Below, piece after piece: positions 17,420 to 26,165 of a stretch of DNA of 64,000 nt. Made by a program: the position numbers and the translations under genes. Below the pieces are notes generated by a model. It had not been told where the DNA came from. It saw only the letters and a list, made by a program, of their open reading frames with translations, and searched no databases. The DNA comes from Clostridium mediterraneense (GTDB lineage: Bacteria; Bacillota; Clostridia; Clostridiales; Clostridiaceae). The stretch is taken from contig NZ_LT594785.1 in the NCBI RefSeq assembly GCF_900091705.1, forward strand, positions 982,119-1,046,118, in the 5' to 3' direction. How positions within the stretch are numbered: position 1 is the stretch's first letter; every line of letters begins with the position of its first letter.

Positions 17420-18181
17420 ATGAATATGGAAGTATCTAATATCAATAAAAAGCCTAATTATGATATGAATAAAGAACTCATAACCCTTGCTCAAGAAGGG
17501 GATAAAGATGCTATGAATAAGCTAGTTGAAATAAATACTCCATTAGTATCTTCATTATGTAAGAAATTTTTGAATAGAGGATATGAGTATGAAGATATAT
17601 TTCAATTAGGCTCTATGGGGCTTGTTAAAGCTATACAGAATTTTAATAATTCATATGATGTAAAGTTTTCTACTTATGCAGTTCCTATGATTCTTGGTGA
17701 AATTAAAAGGTTTTTAAGAGATGATGGAATAATAAAGGTTAGTAGAAATGTAAAAATAATGGCTCAAAAATTATATTTTTATAAAGAAGCTCTTGTTAAA
17801 GATTTAGGTAGAGAGCCTACTGTAGGAGAACTTGCAGATTATGCTTCAATAGATAAGGAAGAAGTTTTATTTGCTTTGGAATCTGTAAATAATATGCATT
17901 ATCTTCATGATACTATACATCAAGATGAGGGTTCACCAATTTTATTAATCGATAAAATAAGTGAAAATCTAGAAGAGAATGATGATATGATAGAGAAAAT
18001 AGCTTTAAAAGAAGCTATTAGAACTTTAGATGATAAATCTAGAAAAATAATTTTGCTTAGATATTTTAAAGATAAAACTCAGAGTGAGGTAGCAAAACTT
18101 CTAGGAATAAGTCAGGTTCAGGTTTCAAGAATAGAGAAAAAAATACTTGTTAATATTAAGGATAAATTAAAAGAGGACTAA
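17420..18181 (+). CDS. sigF: Forespore sigma factor SigF
   Basis: 253 residues. It is the first forespore-specific sigma factor. Region 2 (EYEDIFQLGSMGLVKAIQNF and the KFSTYAVPMILGEIKRFLRD stretch), region 3 and the region 4 helix-turn-helix (QSEVAKLLGISQVQVSRIEK) are complete. The ATG at 17420 gives MNMEVS; another ATG two codons on is also possible. ATAGGTG overlaps the spoIIAB stop region, so translation is probably coupled. Last gene before a terminator; spoVA follows as in Bacillus. Confidence 0.95.
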   Translation: MNMEVSNINKKPNYDMNKELITLAQEGDKDAMNKLVEINTPLVSSLCKKFLNRGYEYEDIFQLGSMGLVKAIQNFNNSYDVKFSTYAVPMILGEIKRFLRDDGIIKVSRNVKIMAQKLYFYKEALVKDLGREPTVGELADYASIDKEEVLFALESVNNMHYLHDTIHQDEGSPILLIDKISENLEENDDMIEKIALKEAIRTLDDKSRKIILLRYFKDKTQSEVAKLLGISQVQVSRIEKKILVNIKDKLKED

Positions 18182-18217
18182 ATATGGATATGACAGAAAA
18201 CATATATATTTATTTTT

Positions 18218-18264
18218 AAAATAGCTTTTAAGTAGTAATAACTATTTAAGAGCTATTTTTTTAT
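18218..18264 (+). terminator. Terminator after sigF
   Basis: AAAATAGCTTTTAAGTAG (18218-18235) pairs with CTATTTAAGAGCTATTTT (18242-18259) allowing two G-T pairs; T-run follows. Confidence 0.85.
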
Positions 18265-18281
18265 TAAAATAATCGTGAAAT

Positions 18282-18311
18282 TGAATAATAATCTTAATAA
18301 GATAAATACTA
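18282..18311 (+). promoter_or_regulatory. Candidate sigma-G/sigma-F promoter of spoVACDE
   Basis: TGAATA, 17-base spacer, AATACTA, close to the forespore consensus (GNATR and CATNNTA). It lies 35 bases before the spoVAC start, just after the sigF terminator. spoVA is sigma-G controlled in B. subtilis; use here is inferred. Confidence 0.5.
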
Positions 18312-18345
18312 AATACAATTAGATTAAGAAAAGAGGGTGAGATTT

Positions 18346-18819
18346 ATGAAACAAGATAAAGGTGAGAAGAAGATAGAGAAAAAGTTTAATGAACTTAAAG
18401 ATGAAATACAACCAAAGCCAAAAGTATTTAGAAATTGTATAAATGCTTTTTGGATTGGTGGAGTTATTTGTCTTGTAGGGGAATTTATAAGAAAAATATT
18501 ACTTAGTTACAATATTCCAGAAGAGCAAGTTGCTACATGGTTACCTATAATAATGATATTTATAGGAGCTCTTTTAACTGGTATAGGAGTATATGATAAG
18601 ATTGCAAGTGTAGCAGGGGCTGGAACCTTAGTTCCTATAACAGGTTTTTCTAATGCTATAGTTTCACCAGCTATTGAATTTAAAAGTGAAGGTTTTATAG
18701 CAGGTGTTGGTGTAAAAATGTTTACTATTGCTGGACCAGTTTTAGTTTATGGGATATCAAGTTCTGTAGTAGTAGGGATTATTTATTATATATTATTAAG
18801 ACTAGGGGTGGTGGTTTAA
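18346..18819 (+). CDS. spoVAC: Stage V sporulation protein AC, SpoVAC
   Basis: 157 residues from ATG at 18346 (a GTG three codons upstream is part of the AGAGGGTGAG ribosome binding site). SpoVAC is an inner-membrane protein of the dipicolinic acid channel of spores; in B. subtilis it acts like a mechanosensitive channel. A charged N-terminus is followed by about four membrane helices, with the family motif GAGTLVPITGFSNAI in the middle. Operon spoVAC-D-E; spoVAA, AB and AF are not present here, as is common in clostridia. Confidence 0.94.
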   Translation: MKQDKGEKKIEKKFNELKDEIQPKPKVFRNCINAFWIGGVICLVGEFIRKILLSYNIPEEQVATWLPIIMIFIGALLTGIGVYDKIASVAGAGTLVPITGFSNAIVSPAIEFKSEGFIAGVGVKMFTIAGPVLVYGISSSVVVGIIYYILLRLGVVV

Positions 18820-18822
18820 TTT

Positions 18823-19851
18823 ATGGAAACTAAAAGAATTGGAGAACAAACAATAATTTTAACTAATAAACCTAAAATATTAAAAACTACTAGTGTAGTT
18901 GGACCAAAAGAGGCAGAAGGACCATATGGGGATTATTTTGATATTACTCTTAGTGATGATAAAAATGGTAAGGAAAGTTTTGAAAAGGCTGAAACAAGTC
19001 TTATGTATACAGCAATAAAAGAAACTATAAAAAAAGGTGGACTTAAGGAAGAAGATATAGATTATTTATTTGCAGGAGACTTACTTAATCAAACAGGTTC
19101 TGCAAATTTTGCGGCTAGAGATTTTAATATACCTTTTTTAGGACTTTATGGTGCATGTTCTACAATGACTGAATCTTTGGGGCTTGCAGCTATTATGGTT
19201 GATGGAGGATATGCTAAATATTCAATAGCTTCAACTTCTTCACATTTTTCATCAGCAGAAAGACAATTTAGATTTCCCTTAGAATATGGTGCGCAAAGAA
19301 AAGAGCCATCTCAATGGACTGTAACAGGTTCAGGTGCAATGTTATTAGGTAGTGAAGGAGATTTCCCTTATGTAACTCATGTAACTACTGGTAAAGTAAA
19401 AGATTATGGTATAAAAGATCCAGAAAATATGGGCCTTGCTATGGCACCAGCAGCTGTGGATACTATCTATAAACATTTTAAAGATACAGGTAGATCTCAA
19501 GATGATTATGATTTAATAGCAACTGGTGACCTTGGAAAAATAGGAAAAGAAATGACTGAAAAACTTTTATTAGAATATGGATATGACATAAGACAAAAAT
19601 TTATTGATTGTGGAGATGTCATTTATGATAAAGAAATGCAAAAAACTCATTCAGGTGGAAGTGGCTGTGGTTGCTCAGCTGTAATAAGTTGTTCATATAT
19701 ATATAAAGGACTTTTAAGTGGTCATTTTAAAAGAGTTTTAATAATATCAACAGGTGCATTACTTAGTCCTTCTTATACTTTACAAGGAGAAAGTGTTCCA
19801 GGAATAGCTCATGCAGTAGCTATAGAATATATGAAGGAGGAAGAAAAATAA
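18823..19851 (+). CDS. spoVAD: Stage V sporulation protein AD, SpoVAD
   Basis: 342 residues. SpoVAD has a thiolase-like fold and binds dipicolinic acid during uptake into the forespore. The family-typical segments GACSTMTESLGLAA (about residue 105) and HSGGSGCGCSA (about residue 276) are visible. It starts three bases after spoVAC and its stop codon overlaps the spoVAE ATG by one base. Confidence 0.95.
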   Translation: METKRIGEQTIILTNKPKILKTTSVVGPKEAEGPYGDYFDITLSDDKNGKESFEKAETSLMYTAIKETIKKGGLKEEDIDYLFAGDLLNQTGSANFAARDFNIPFLGLYGACSTMTESLGLAAIMVDGGYAKYSIASTSSHFSSAERQFRFPLEYGAQRKEPSQWTVTGSGAMLLGSEGDFPYVTHVTTGKVKDYGIKDPENMGLAMAPAAVDTIYKHFKDTGRSQDDYDLIATGDLGKIGKEMTEKLLLEYGYDIRQKFIDCGDVIYDKEMQKTHSGGSGCGCSAVISCSYIYKGLLSGHFKRVLIISTGALLSPSYTLQGESVPGIAHAVAIEYMKEEEK

Positions 19852-20207
19852 TGAGTGGATATATATGGGCATTTATAATTGGAGGCCTTATTTGTGTTAT
19901 TGGGCAACTTCTTATTGATTTAGCTAATTTAACTCCAGCACAGGTTTTAGTATCTTTTGTTGTTATAGGAACTATTTTAGGAGCTTTAGGACTTTATCAA
20001 AAGTTAGCTCTTTTAGGTGGAGCAGGAGCTACAGTTCCGATACCTGGTTTTGGATTATCACTTGCTAAAGGGGTAATGAAAGCTGTAAGAGAATATGGTT
20101 TTCTAGGAGCTTTTACAGGAGGAGCAGTTGGAACAGCTGGTGGAATAACAGCTGCTGTAGTTTTTGGATATATAATGGCACTTATTTTTAATCCTAAAAC
20201 AAAATAA
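19851..20207 (+). CDS. spoVAE: Stage V sporulation protein AE, SpoVAE(b)
   Basis: 118 residues, an integral membrane protein with about four helices, paralogous to SpoVAC (motif GGAGATVPIPGFG compares with GAGTLVPITGFS in SpoVAC). It is a component of the spore dipicolinic acid channel. The ATG overlaps the spoVAD stop (TAATG), so translation is coupled. A terminator closes the operon. Confidence 0.94.
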   Translation: MSGYIWAFIIGGLICVIGQLLIDLANLTPAQVLVSFVVIGTILGALGLYQKLALLGGAGATVPIPGFGLSLAKGVMKAVREYGFLGAFTGGAVGTAGGITAAVVFGYIMALIFNPKTK

Positions 20208-20223
20208 TTTTAATTATATTAGA

Positions 20224-20258
20224 AAAATACAGACATTTAATTGTTTGTATTTTTTTAT
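20224..20258 (+). terminator. Terminator after spoVAE
   Basis: AAAATACAGACA (20224-20235), loop TTTAAT, TGTTTGTATTTT (20242-20253, one G-T pair), then T-run. Confidence 0.85.
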
Positions 20259-20287
20259 TGTATTAAAGAACTTTAATAGAAAATATA

Positions 20288-20316
20288 GTGACAATAGTAA
20301 AAAAAAGTAATATAAT
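20288..20316 (+). promoter_or_regulatory. Sigma-A-type promoter of the P-type-ATPase-like/comEC/holA operon
   Basis: GTGACA, exactly 17 bases, TATAAT, 40 bases upstream of the TTG start. Confidence 0.65.
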
Positions 20317-20356
20317 CAAGCTGGTAATTAAGAGATAGAATGGTGGATGGACAGGT

Positions 20357-22876
20357 TTGAGGAAATTTTGTAGTTTAAGTTGTGATGAGATTATAAGAAG
20401 CTTTAATAGTGATAAAGTGAGAGGGTTATCATATAAAAATATAGAGATAAATTCAAAAAAATTTGGAAGTAATAAAATAGATTTTTCAATAAAAAAGGAA
20501 GAAAGTATTTTTACTTTGCTTAAGAGTAAATCTATATGGTTAATTTTATTTTCTATATTTTTGACTATATTAGCTAAACAATATATAAATACTTTTATTT
20601 TAATTATGATTTTAATAAGTATTTTTATAATTAGATATATTGAAATAAATGATTATAAAAAGCAAATAGAAAATTTATCAGATATTAATTATTCTGATAT
20701 AAAAGTTATAAGAGGTGGAGTTAAGGATATAGTAAAAACTGAAGAGTTAGTTGTTGGTGATATAGTAATTTTAAATAAAAATAGTATTGTTCCAGCAGAT
20801 ATTAGAATTATTAAAAGTAATAAGCTTGGTATAAATGAAAGAAATATAACAGGTTTAGATTTAGCTATTAAAAAATATAGTGCTAAGTTAAGTGAGAGAG
20901 CAAAGTCTTTAACTGATTTTAATAATATAGCTTTTAGAGGAAGTAGAATAGAAGATGGAGACGGGCTAGGAGTAGTTATTAGTGTTGGTGAAAATACTCA
21001 GTTTTCAAGGATTTTAAGATATTTTAAGGAATTAAAAGAGAGAAGAAATAAGATAGCTAAAGATAATGAAAAAGCTATTAGTAATTTTAAAAAACCTATT
21101 ATTATTTTTGCTTTAATTTTAAGTATAGGAATTTTACTTATTAATAGGGAAGATAAATTAGTGGTTATTTCAAATATGTGGTTTTTAATTGCTAGTGTAA
21201 GATTTATTAATCTTCTTTATATATTTAAATTAGTAAAAAGATATGATTTCACAAAGAAAGATATAGATATAAATAATATGATGATTCTAGATTATGCAAA
21301 AGACATAAATGTAGTATTTTTAGATAAGATAGGATCAATAGCAGAAGAGGAAATGAGAGTTAAAACTCTATATACTTCAGAAAAGTTAATAGATAAGATT
21401 GATAGTATAGATTTAAATGATATAAACATAAATAGGATTTTAGATATAGCACTTTTAAATAATGAAGCTAAATTTATAAGGGAAGAAAATAGATATGAAG
21501 GTGAATTAGTAGATATAGCTTTAATGAATTTTGCTACTGAGAAAAGAATTTTTAAAACTACTATAAATTCTAAATATCCACGTATTTTTAATATTACATA
21601 TGATGTTGATAAGGGAGTTAGTACAAGTGTTAATAAAGCTAAGTCTCAATATAGGGCAAATGTTATAGGAAATGTAGATGAGCTTTTAGAAAAATGTAAG
21701 TTTATAATGATTGATGGAATAGAAAGAGAAATTACTATAAATGATATAGAGAAAATAAGAATGATAGATTTTAATATATCTAATAAAGCTTTAATAACTA
21801 GAGGCTTTGCATATAGAAGTTTTACATATGAACCAAGTGAAGATGAAAATATAGAAAGTAATCTTGTTTTTGTTGGAATTATAGGATTTGAAAATCCTAT
21901 CAAGGATATGGTTATTGATTTAATTAGAGATATTAAATCTCAAAAAGTACATCCTATTTTAATAACGGAGGATAATAAGATTGTAGCAAATAGACTTGGA
22001 ATATCTTTAGGTTTAACTAAAGGAATGGATGAAGTAATATCAGGGATTGAAATTTTATCTTTAGATAAAAAGGAACTTATAAATATTTTATCTAGAGTTA
22101 AAATATTGTGTAAGATAACTCCAGAAATAAAAACTAAAATAATATCTTTATTTGCAGAATCATATAAAATCTCAAGTATAGGGGAAAGTTTAGCTGATAT
22201 TCCAAGTATTTCTTTGTCTGATATAGGAATAAGTAAAGGTAGAAAACCTGCAAAGCTTTTAAGAGATATATCTGATGTATATATAAGAGAGAATATTTTA
22301 GAAAAATTTATAGAAATAATGAATGTTAGTAAAGATTTAGCTTATAAAAAAGAGTGTGCTTTAAACTTCTTTAAGAGAGTGCTATTTATGGAATTAAGCT
22401 TAATTATAATTAGTTATCTAGTATTTAATGAATCAAGTATTAGATTTTTAATGTTCTATATATTTAATATTATTTTAGTAGCTTTAATTGGATTAATGGA
22501 TATTTTTAATCCTAATAGGAATAGTAATTTTAATACTAAAGAGATTCTATTAAAAGATGGTTTAGGGCTTGGTATTATTGTATTTGCCATGATAATCTTT
22601 AAAGAAGATATTAAGGTTTCTATAATTGGATTCTCTCTTTTATATTTTAAATTTGTTATTGAAAAATTACTTGAAGTTAAGAACTTTAAAAGTATGAGTA
22701 AAGTATTAAAAATTATAGCTTCATTAAATAGTGGATTATTAATAATTAGTACAATATATTATTTAAAAGATTTAAGTAATATAATTAACAAACTTAGTAT
22801 ACTATTAATTATTTTTACTATTTTTATAATCTATGAATTTATTCATAAAAAATGGATAAAATCCTTACTAGGGTGA
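20357..22876 (+). CDS. P-type ATPase homologue with degenerate catalytic motifs (probable pseudoenzyme)
   Basis: 839 residues with the type II P-type ATPase layout: N-terminal cation-ATPase domain, two helices, actuator domain, two helices, P and N domains, then about six helices. The key motifs are changed: TGES is TGLD (165-168), DKTGT is DKIGS (323-327), KGAPE is IGNVD (437-441), TGD is TED (537-539), GDGxNDxP is GESLADIP (609-616), and PEGL of helix M4 and NxxTD of M6 are absent. Only the Asp-Lys of the phosphorylation site and one distal Asp remain. The frame is intact and long, so it is not a decaying pseudogene. The TTG start has GGATGGACAGG in front. comEC and holA follow. A regulatory or scaffold role is only a guess. 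Confidence 0.82.
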   Translation: MRKFCSLSCDEIIRSFNSDKVRGLSYKNIEINSKKFGSNKIDFSIKKEESIFTLLKSKSIWLILFSIFLTILAKQYINTFILIMILISIFIIRYIEINDYKKQIENLSDINYSDIKVIRGGVKDIVKTEELVVGDIVILNKNSIVPADIRIIKSNKLGINERNITGLDLAIKKYSAKLSERAKSLTDFNNIAFRGSRIEDGDGLGVVISVGENTQFSRILRYFKELKERRNKIAKDNEKAISNFKKPIIIFALILSIGILLINREDKLVVISNMWFLIASVRFINLLYIFKLVKRYDFTKKDIDINNMMILDYAKDINVVFLDKIGSIAEEEMRVKTLYTSEKLIDKIDSIDLNDININRILDIALLNNEAKFIREENRYEGELVDIALMNFATEKRIFKTTINSKYPRIFNITYDVDKGVSTSVNKAKSQYRANVIGNVDELLEKCKFIMIDGIEREITINDIEKIRMIDFNISNKALITRGFAYRSFTYEPSEDENIESNLVFVGIIGFENPIKDMVIDLIRDIKSQKVHPILITEDNKIVANRLGISLGLTKGMDEVISGIEILSLDKKELINILSRVKILCKITPEIKTKIISLFAESYKISSIGESLADIPSISLSDIGISKGRKPAKLLRDISDVYIRENILEKFIEIMNVSKDLAYKKECALNFFKRVLFMELSLIIISYLVFNESSIRFLMFYIFNIILVALIGLMDIFNPNRNSNFNTKEILLKDGLGLGIIVFAMIIFKEDIKVSIIGFSLLYFKFVIEKLLEVKNFKSMSKVLKIIASLNSGLLIISTIYYLKDLSNIINKLSILLIIFTIFIIYEFIHKKWIKSLLG

Positions 22877-22880
22877 TTTG

Positions 22881-24578
22881 GTGAGGAAGATAGATAAATT
22901 AGAAGTTAAAAAGCCTTTAATATATATATGCTTTGCAATTATGATAGGCTTAATAAATTTTATGCTTTTAAATATTAATATAAAGGGTATGGTTATATTT
23001 ACTATATCCTTTATTACTATATATTTAATTACTTATAATAGAAAGTATTTTTGTATTTTATTAAGCTTTGTTTTTATTGGTTTTTTAAGCTCGTATTTTT
23101 ATTATAACTTTTATCAAAATAGGCAGGATAATTTTAAGATAAGAATAACTGATACATATAAGGATCATTATTTAGGGATAGTTAATGGAAGAAAATTTTA
23201 TATTTATTCAAAACAAAAGTTAGATGAAAATAAACTTATTTATGCTAATGGAAAATTTAAAAAAGATATAGATATACAAAGTGGTAGAGTAGGACATATT
23301 TTTGTAAAAGATATTTTAAAAACAAAGGAAGATTTTATTTTTAAACTTAGACAAATAAATGATAAGTACTATAATAATTTAAAATCATATATTGGTGAAA
23401 AAAATGCAGCTATGGCAACTGCCTTAGTATTTGGAGATAAGGATTATTTAGAATATGAAGATAAGGAAAAGTTAAAAGATATAGGAGTAATACATCTAAT
23501 TTGTATATCAGGATTTCATATAGTTTTTATATACAGTATTTTAAAGAAATTTATAAAAAAAGAAATATCACTTGCTTTAGTATTTTTTTATGTAGTTTTA
23601 ACAGGACTCACAGCATCTGCTTTAAGAGCTTATATAACTTTAGTAGTTTTAGAAATGTCTTTTAAAGTGAAGAAAAACTATAATTCAATAGCTGCACTTA
23701 GTTTATCTGCAATATTAATTCTTTTAGTAAAACCATATTACCTACTTGATATAGGATTTGATTTAAGTTATTTAGCTACTCTTGGGATATTATTATTTAA
23801 TAAAGTCTTTCAAAGAGTGTTTTATTTCTTACCAAAGTATATAAATACTTCTCTTAGTATGAGTTTAGCAGCTCAAGTTTTTATATATCCATTTATGATA
23901 TTTGTTTTTAAGAGTTTTACTATGAATTTTGCACTTGGAAGTTTTGTTTTAACCCCTTTAATATATTTACTTTTACCTTTAGGTATAGTTTCATTAATTA
24001 TGTTTTTACTTAATGTAAGTATTTTATGGTTTTATTCATTGTTATCTATAGCTTTTAAGATATTTAATTTTTTAGTGGAATATTTACAATATTATTCCTT
24101 AGATATATTTTACTGTGAAGAGATCTACGCAGTTATTTATACTATTATATTAATTATTTTTAGTTCTATATATAAAGGTTATTTAAATAAGAAGTTTTTT
24201 GTTTTATGTTGCATGCTAATTTTTGTGATATTTATGTCTGAATTTAGCTTATTTACAAAGCTTTATCTATATGAAGATACATGGAATAATGCGCTAATTA
24301 TTGAAAATGGATTTAAAAAAGTAGCTTATACTTCAAATGATTCAGATATATTTATAAACAAAATAAAAAAGGAAAATGCCATAAATAAAGTTAAAGTTTT
24401 AAAGAAAGATATCATGTTAAATTTAAGAAATAATTTTAATATATATGTAAATCCTAAGATAAAAGGCTCTTTTATAATGTTAAGCAATGATAATTATGAT
24501 ATAATTGACTTACTAAATGAAGATGAGAAAGTAGTTATAATGTTTAATGAAATTTATATAGATGAAAGAGGTCAGTAA
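22881..24578 (+). CDS. comEC: ComEC/Rec2-type DNA channel protein lacking the metallo-hydrolase domain
   Basis: 565 residues from GTG at 22881, with GGGTG at suitable distance; TTG at 22878 is possible. ComEC forms the channel that brings transforming DNA across the membrane. N-terminal helices, an OB-like soluble domain (~90-150) and the Competence core with the signature HLICISGFH near residue 211 are present, with about ten helices in total. After the last helix only ~100 residues remain, without any HxHxDH motif, so the metallo-beta-lactamase domain of long ComEC proteins is missing. Starts five bases after the ATPase-like gene; holA starts three bases after it. Confidence 0.85.
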   Translation: MRKIDKLEVKKPLIYICFAIMIGLINFMLLNINIKGMVIFTISFITIYLITYNRKYFCILLSFVFIGFLSSYFYYNFYQNRQDNFKIRITDTYKDHYLGIVNGRKFYIYSKQKLDENKLIYANGKFKKDIDIQSGRVGHIFVKDILKTKEDFIFKLRQINDKYYNNLKSYIGEKNAAMATALVFGDKDYLEYEDKEKLKDIGVIHLICISGFHIVFIYSILKKFIKKEISLALVFFYVVLTGLTASALRAYITLVVLEMSFKVKKNYNSIAALSLSAILILLVKPYYLLDIGFDLSYLATLGILLFNKVFQRVFYFLPKYINTSLSMSLAAQVFIYPFMIFVFKSFTMNFALGSFVLTPLIYLLLPLGIVSLIMFLLNVSILWFYSLLSIAFKIFNFLVEYLQYYSLDIFYCEEIYAVIYTIILIIFSSIYKGYLNKKFFVLCCMLIFVIFMSEFSLFTKLYLYEDTWNNALIIENGFKKVAYTSNDSDIFINKIKKENAINKVKVLKKDIMLNLRNNFNIYVNPKIKGSFIMLSNDNYDIIDLLNEDEKVVIMFNEIYIDERGQ

Positions 24579-24580
24579 AG

Positions 24581-25612
24581 GTGATAGATTTAGATAGATT
24601 AGAGGCTGATTTAAAGGCAAACAAACTAAATAATGCATATATACTTTGTGGTTTAGATGAGGTGCTAATAAAGGAAGCCATAGACAAGATAATGGAAAAA
24701 TCTATTGACTTAAACTTTAAAGATTTAAATTCAGTAAAATTTGATGCAGTAGGCTTAGATTATGATACATTTATGAATGCTTGTGAAACCTTACCTTTTA
24801 TGGCAGAGAAAAGAGCAGTTGTAGTATCTAGAGCAAATTTTTTAAGAGATAAATGTGATAATGACTCAAAAAGTTTTTATGAAAAAGCTAAATCATATTT
24901 TGAAACACCACCAGAAACTACTGTTATTATAGCTTATGTTCTTTTAAATGATAAAAGAGAAAGGGCTAATAAATTTAAAAAATTATTAGATCTTGATAAA
25001 AAAGGATGTACTATAGTATCAATAGACAAATTAAAAGGTGCTAGATTTTATAATAGAGTAGAAGAAATATTTAAATCTAAAGGTAAATCAATAGGGAAAA
25101 TAGAACTTAAATATTTCTGTGAAATAGCTCATAATAATTTTGATATTATTGAAAAAGAAGTAGATAAGCTTGTTAATTATGCACAGGATAGAGATATAAC
25201 AAGAGCTGATATTGATATTATGAAACAATCAAATAGTGAAGATGATATATTTGATTTAATAGATTTAATATCAATTAAGAAGCCAAATAAAGCTATAGAT
25301 CTTATGAATGAGCTTTTTAATAAAGGAGAGGATGTATTCCCTATATTAAGACTTATACAAGGACAATTTCAGAGGCTTTATACAATTAAGGTAGGACTTA
25401 ATAATGGTTTAAGAGTAGATGACTTTGTGAAAGAACTTAAATTACCAATATTTATAGTTGAAAAATTAATTGGACAAAGTAAAAGATTTAATGAAAATGC
25501 TATAAAGAAAGCATTGAATATTAGTTTAGAAACAGAAAAAAGATTAAAGAGTAAATCACATCTTGATAAAAGAACAGAGATGGAGATTATGCTTATAAAT
25601 ATTTTAGTATAA
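24581..25612 (+). CDS. holA: DNA polymerase III delta subunit HolA
   Basis: 343 residues, the usual size. HolA is the clamp-loader subunit that opens the beta sliding clamp. The N-terminal AAA-like domain starts with NAYILCGLDEVLIKEAIDKI and the middle has the family stretch FLRDK and a C-terminal collar domain. GTG start three bases after comEC. The order comEC-holA-rpsT is conserved across Firmicutes. Confidence 0.93.
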   Translation: MIDLDRLEADLKANKLNNAYILCGLDEVLIKEAIDKIMEKSIDLNFKDLNSVKFDAVGLDYDTFMNACETLPFMAEKRAVVVSRANFLRDKCDNDSKSFYEKAKSYFETPPETTVIIAYVLLNDKRERANKFKKLLDLDKKGCTIVSIDKLKGARFYNRVEEIFKSKGKSIGKIELKYFCEIAHNNFDIIEKEVDKLVNYAQDRDITRADIDIMKQSNSEDDIFDLIDLISIKKPNKAIDLMNELFNKGEDVFPILRLIQGQFQRLYTIKVGLNNGLRVDDFVKELKLPIFIVEKLIGQSKRFNENAIKKALNISLETEKRLKSKSHLDKRTEMEIMLINILV

Positions 25613-25648
25613 AAAAAGAAGTGCCTCATAGAGAGCACTTCTTTTTTA
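25612..25648 (+). terminator. Terminator after holA
   Basis: AAAAAAGAAGTGC / GCACTTCTTTTTT stem (25612-25624 and 25635-25647) with a 10-base loop. A further inverted repeat, TTATTAAGA-GTGC / GCAC-A-TCTTAATAA, follows at about 25647-25676. Confidence 0.9.
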
Positions 25649-25671
25649 TTAAGAGTGCAAGCACATCTTAA

Positions 25672-25700
25672 TAAAAAGAAGGTGTTAGATTTCTAACACC
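25672..25700 (-). terminator. Terminator of rpsT
   Basis: On the minus strand GGTGTTAGA, short loop, TCTAACACC (25700-25681), followed by TTCTTTTT, seven bases after the rpsT stop. Confidence 0.85.
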
Positions 25701-25707
25701 AATACAA

Positions 25708-25971
25708 TTAAGCCATAGCATTTAACTTGCTTGCTAATCTTGATTTCTTTCTAGCAGCCATGTTCTTATGTACTATACCCTTGCTAGCAGCCATATCTAA
25801 TGATCTAGCAGCGGCTGTGTAAAGAACCTTAGCTTCTTCTACGTTATTAGCTTCAACTGCTACTTCAAACTTCTTGATTGAAGTCTTAAGTGCTGACTTA
25901 AGCATTTTGTTTCTTAAAGTCTTAGTTGCAGTTACTTTAATTCTTTTCTTAGCTGATTTAATATTTGCCAT
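25708..25971 (-). CDS. rpsT: 30S ribosomal protein S20
   Basis: 87 residues, very basic. S20 binds 16S rRNA in the body of the small subunit. The N-terminus [20 protein letters not shown] and the C-terminal block [15 protein letters not shown] are diagnostic. A strong AAAGGGGGTG lies before the ATG. It is monocistronic and faces away from the flanking plus-strand genes, as in B. subtilis. Confidence 0.97.
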   Translation of the reverse strand: MANIKSAKKRIKVTATKTLRNKMLKSALKTSIKKFEVAVEANNVEEAKVLYTAAARSLDMAASKGIVHKNMAARKKSRLASKLNAMA

Positions 25972-26088
25972 TCTAGTTCACCCCCTTTAATTTTTAACCA
26001 TATGTGAAGTTTGGGGAAACTACACACGAGTTCATTATTTAACAAAGGTAATTATAACATCTAAAAAATATAAGTTCAAGTGTTTTTA

Positions 26089-26124
26089 AAATTAAAAGGA
26101 CATAATTATTAAATTAAAAGGACA
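26089..26124 (+). repeat. Two direct repeats of AAATTAAAAGGACA upstream of gpr
   Basis: The 14-base unit occurs at 26089-26102 and 26111-26124, start to start 22 bases, about two helical turns, 42 bases before the gpr ATG. No clear forespore promoter was found in this gap. It may be an operator; low-complexity chance similarity is possible. Confidence 0.4.
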
Positions 26125-26165
26125 GGATATATTTATAACAAAAAAATTAAAGTAGGTGTTTTTTT

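Noticed and set aside
20357-22876. Idea that the ATPase-like gene is a decaying pseudogene
   Set aside because: No frameshift or stop in 839 codons, good promoter and close coupling to comEC and holA.
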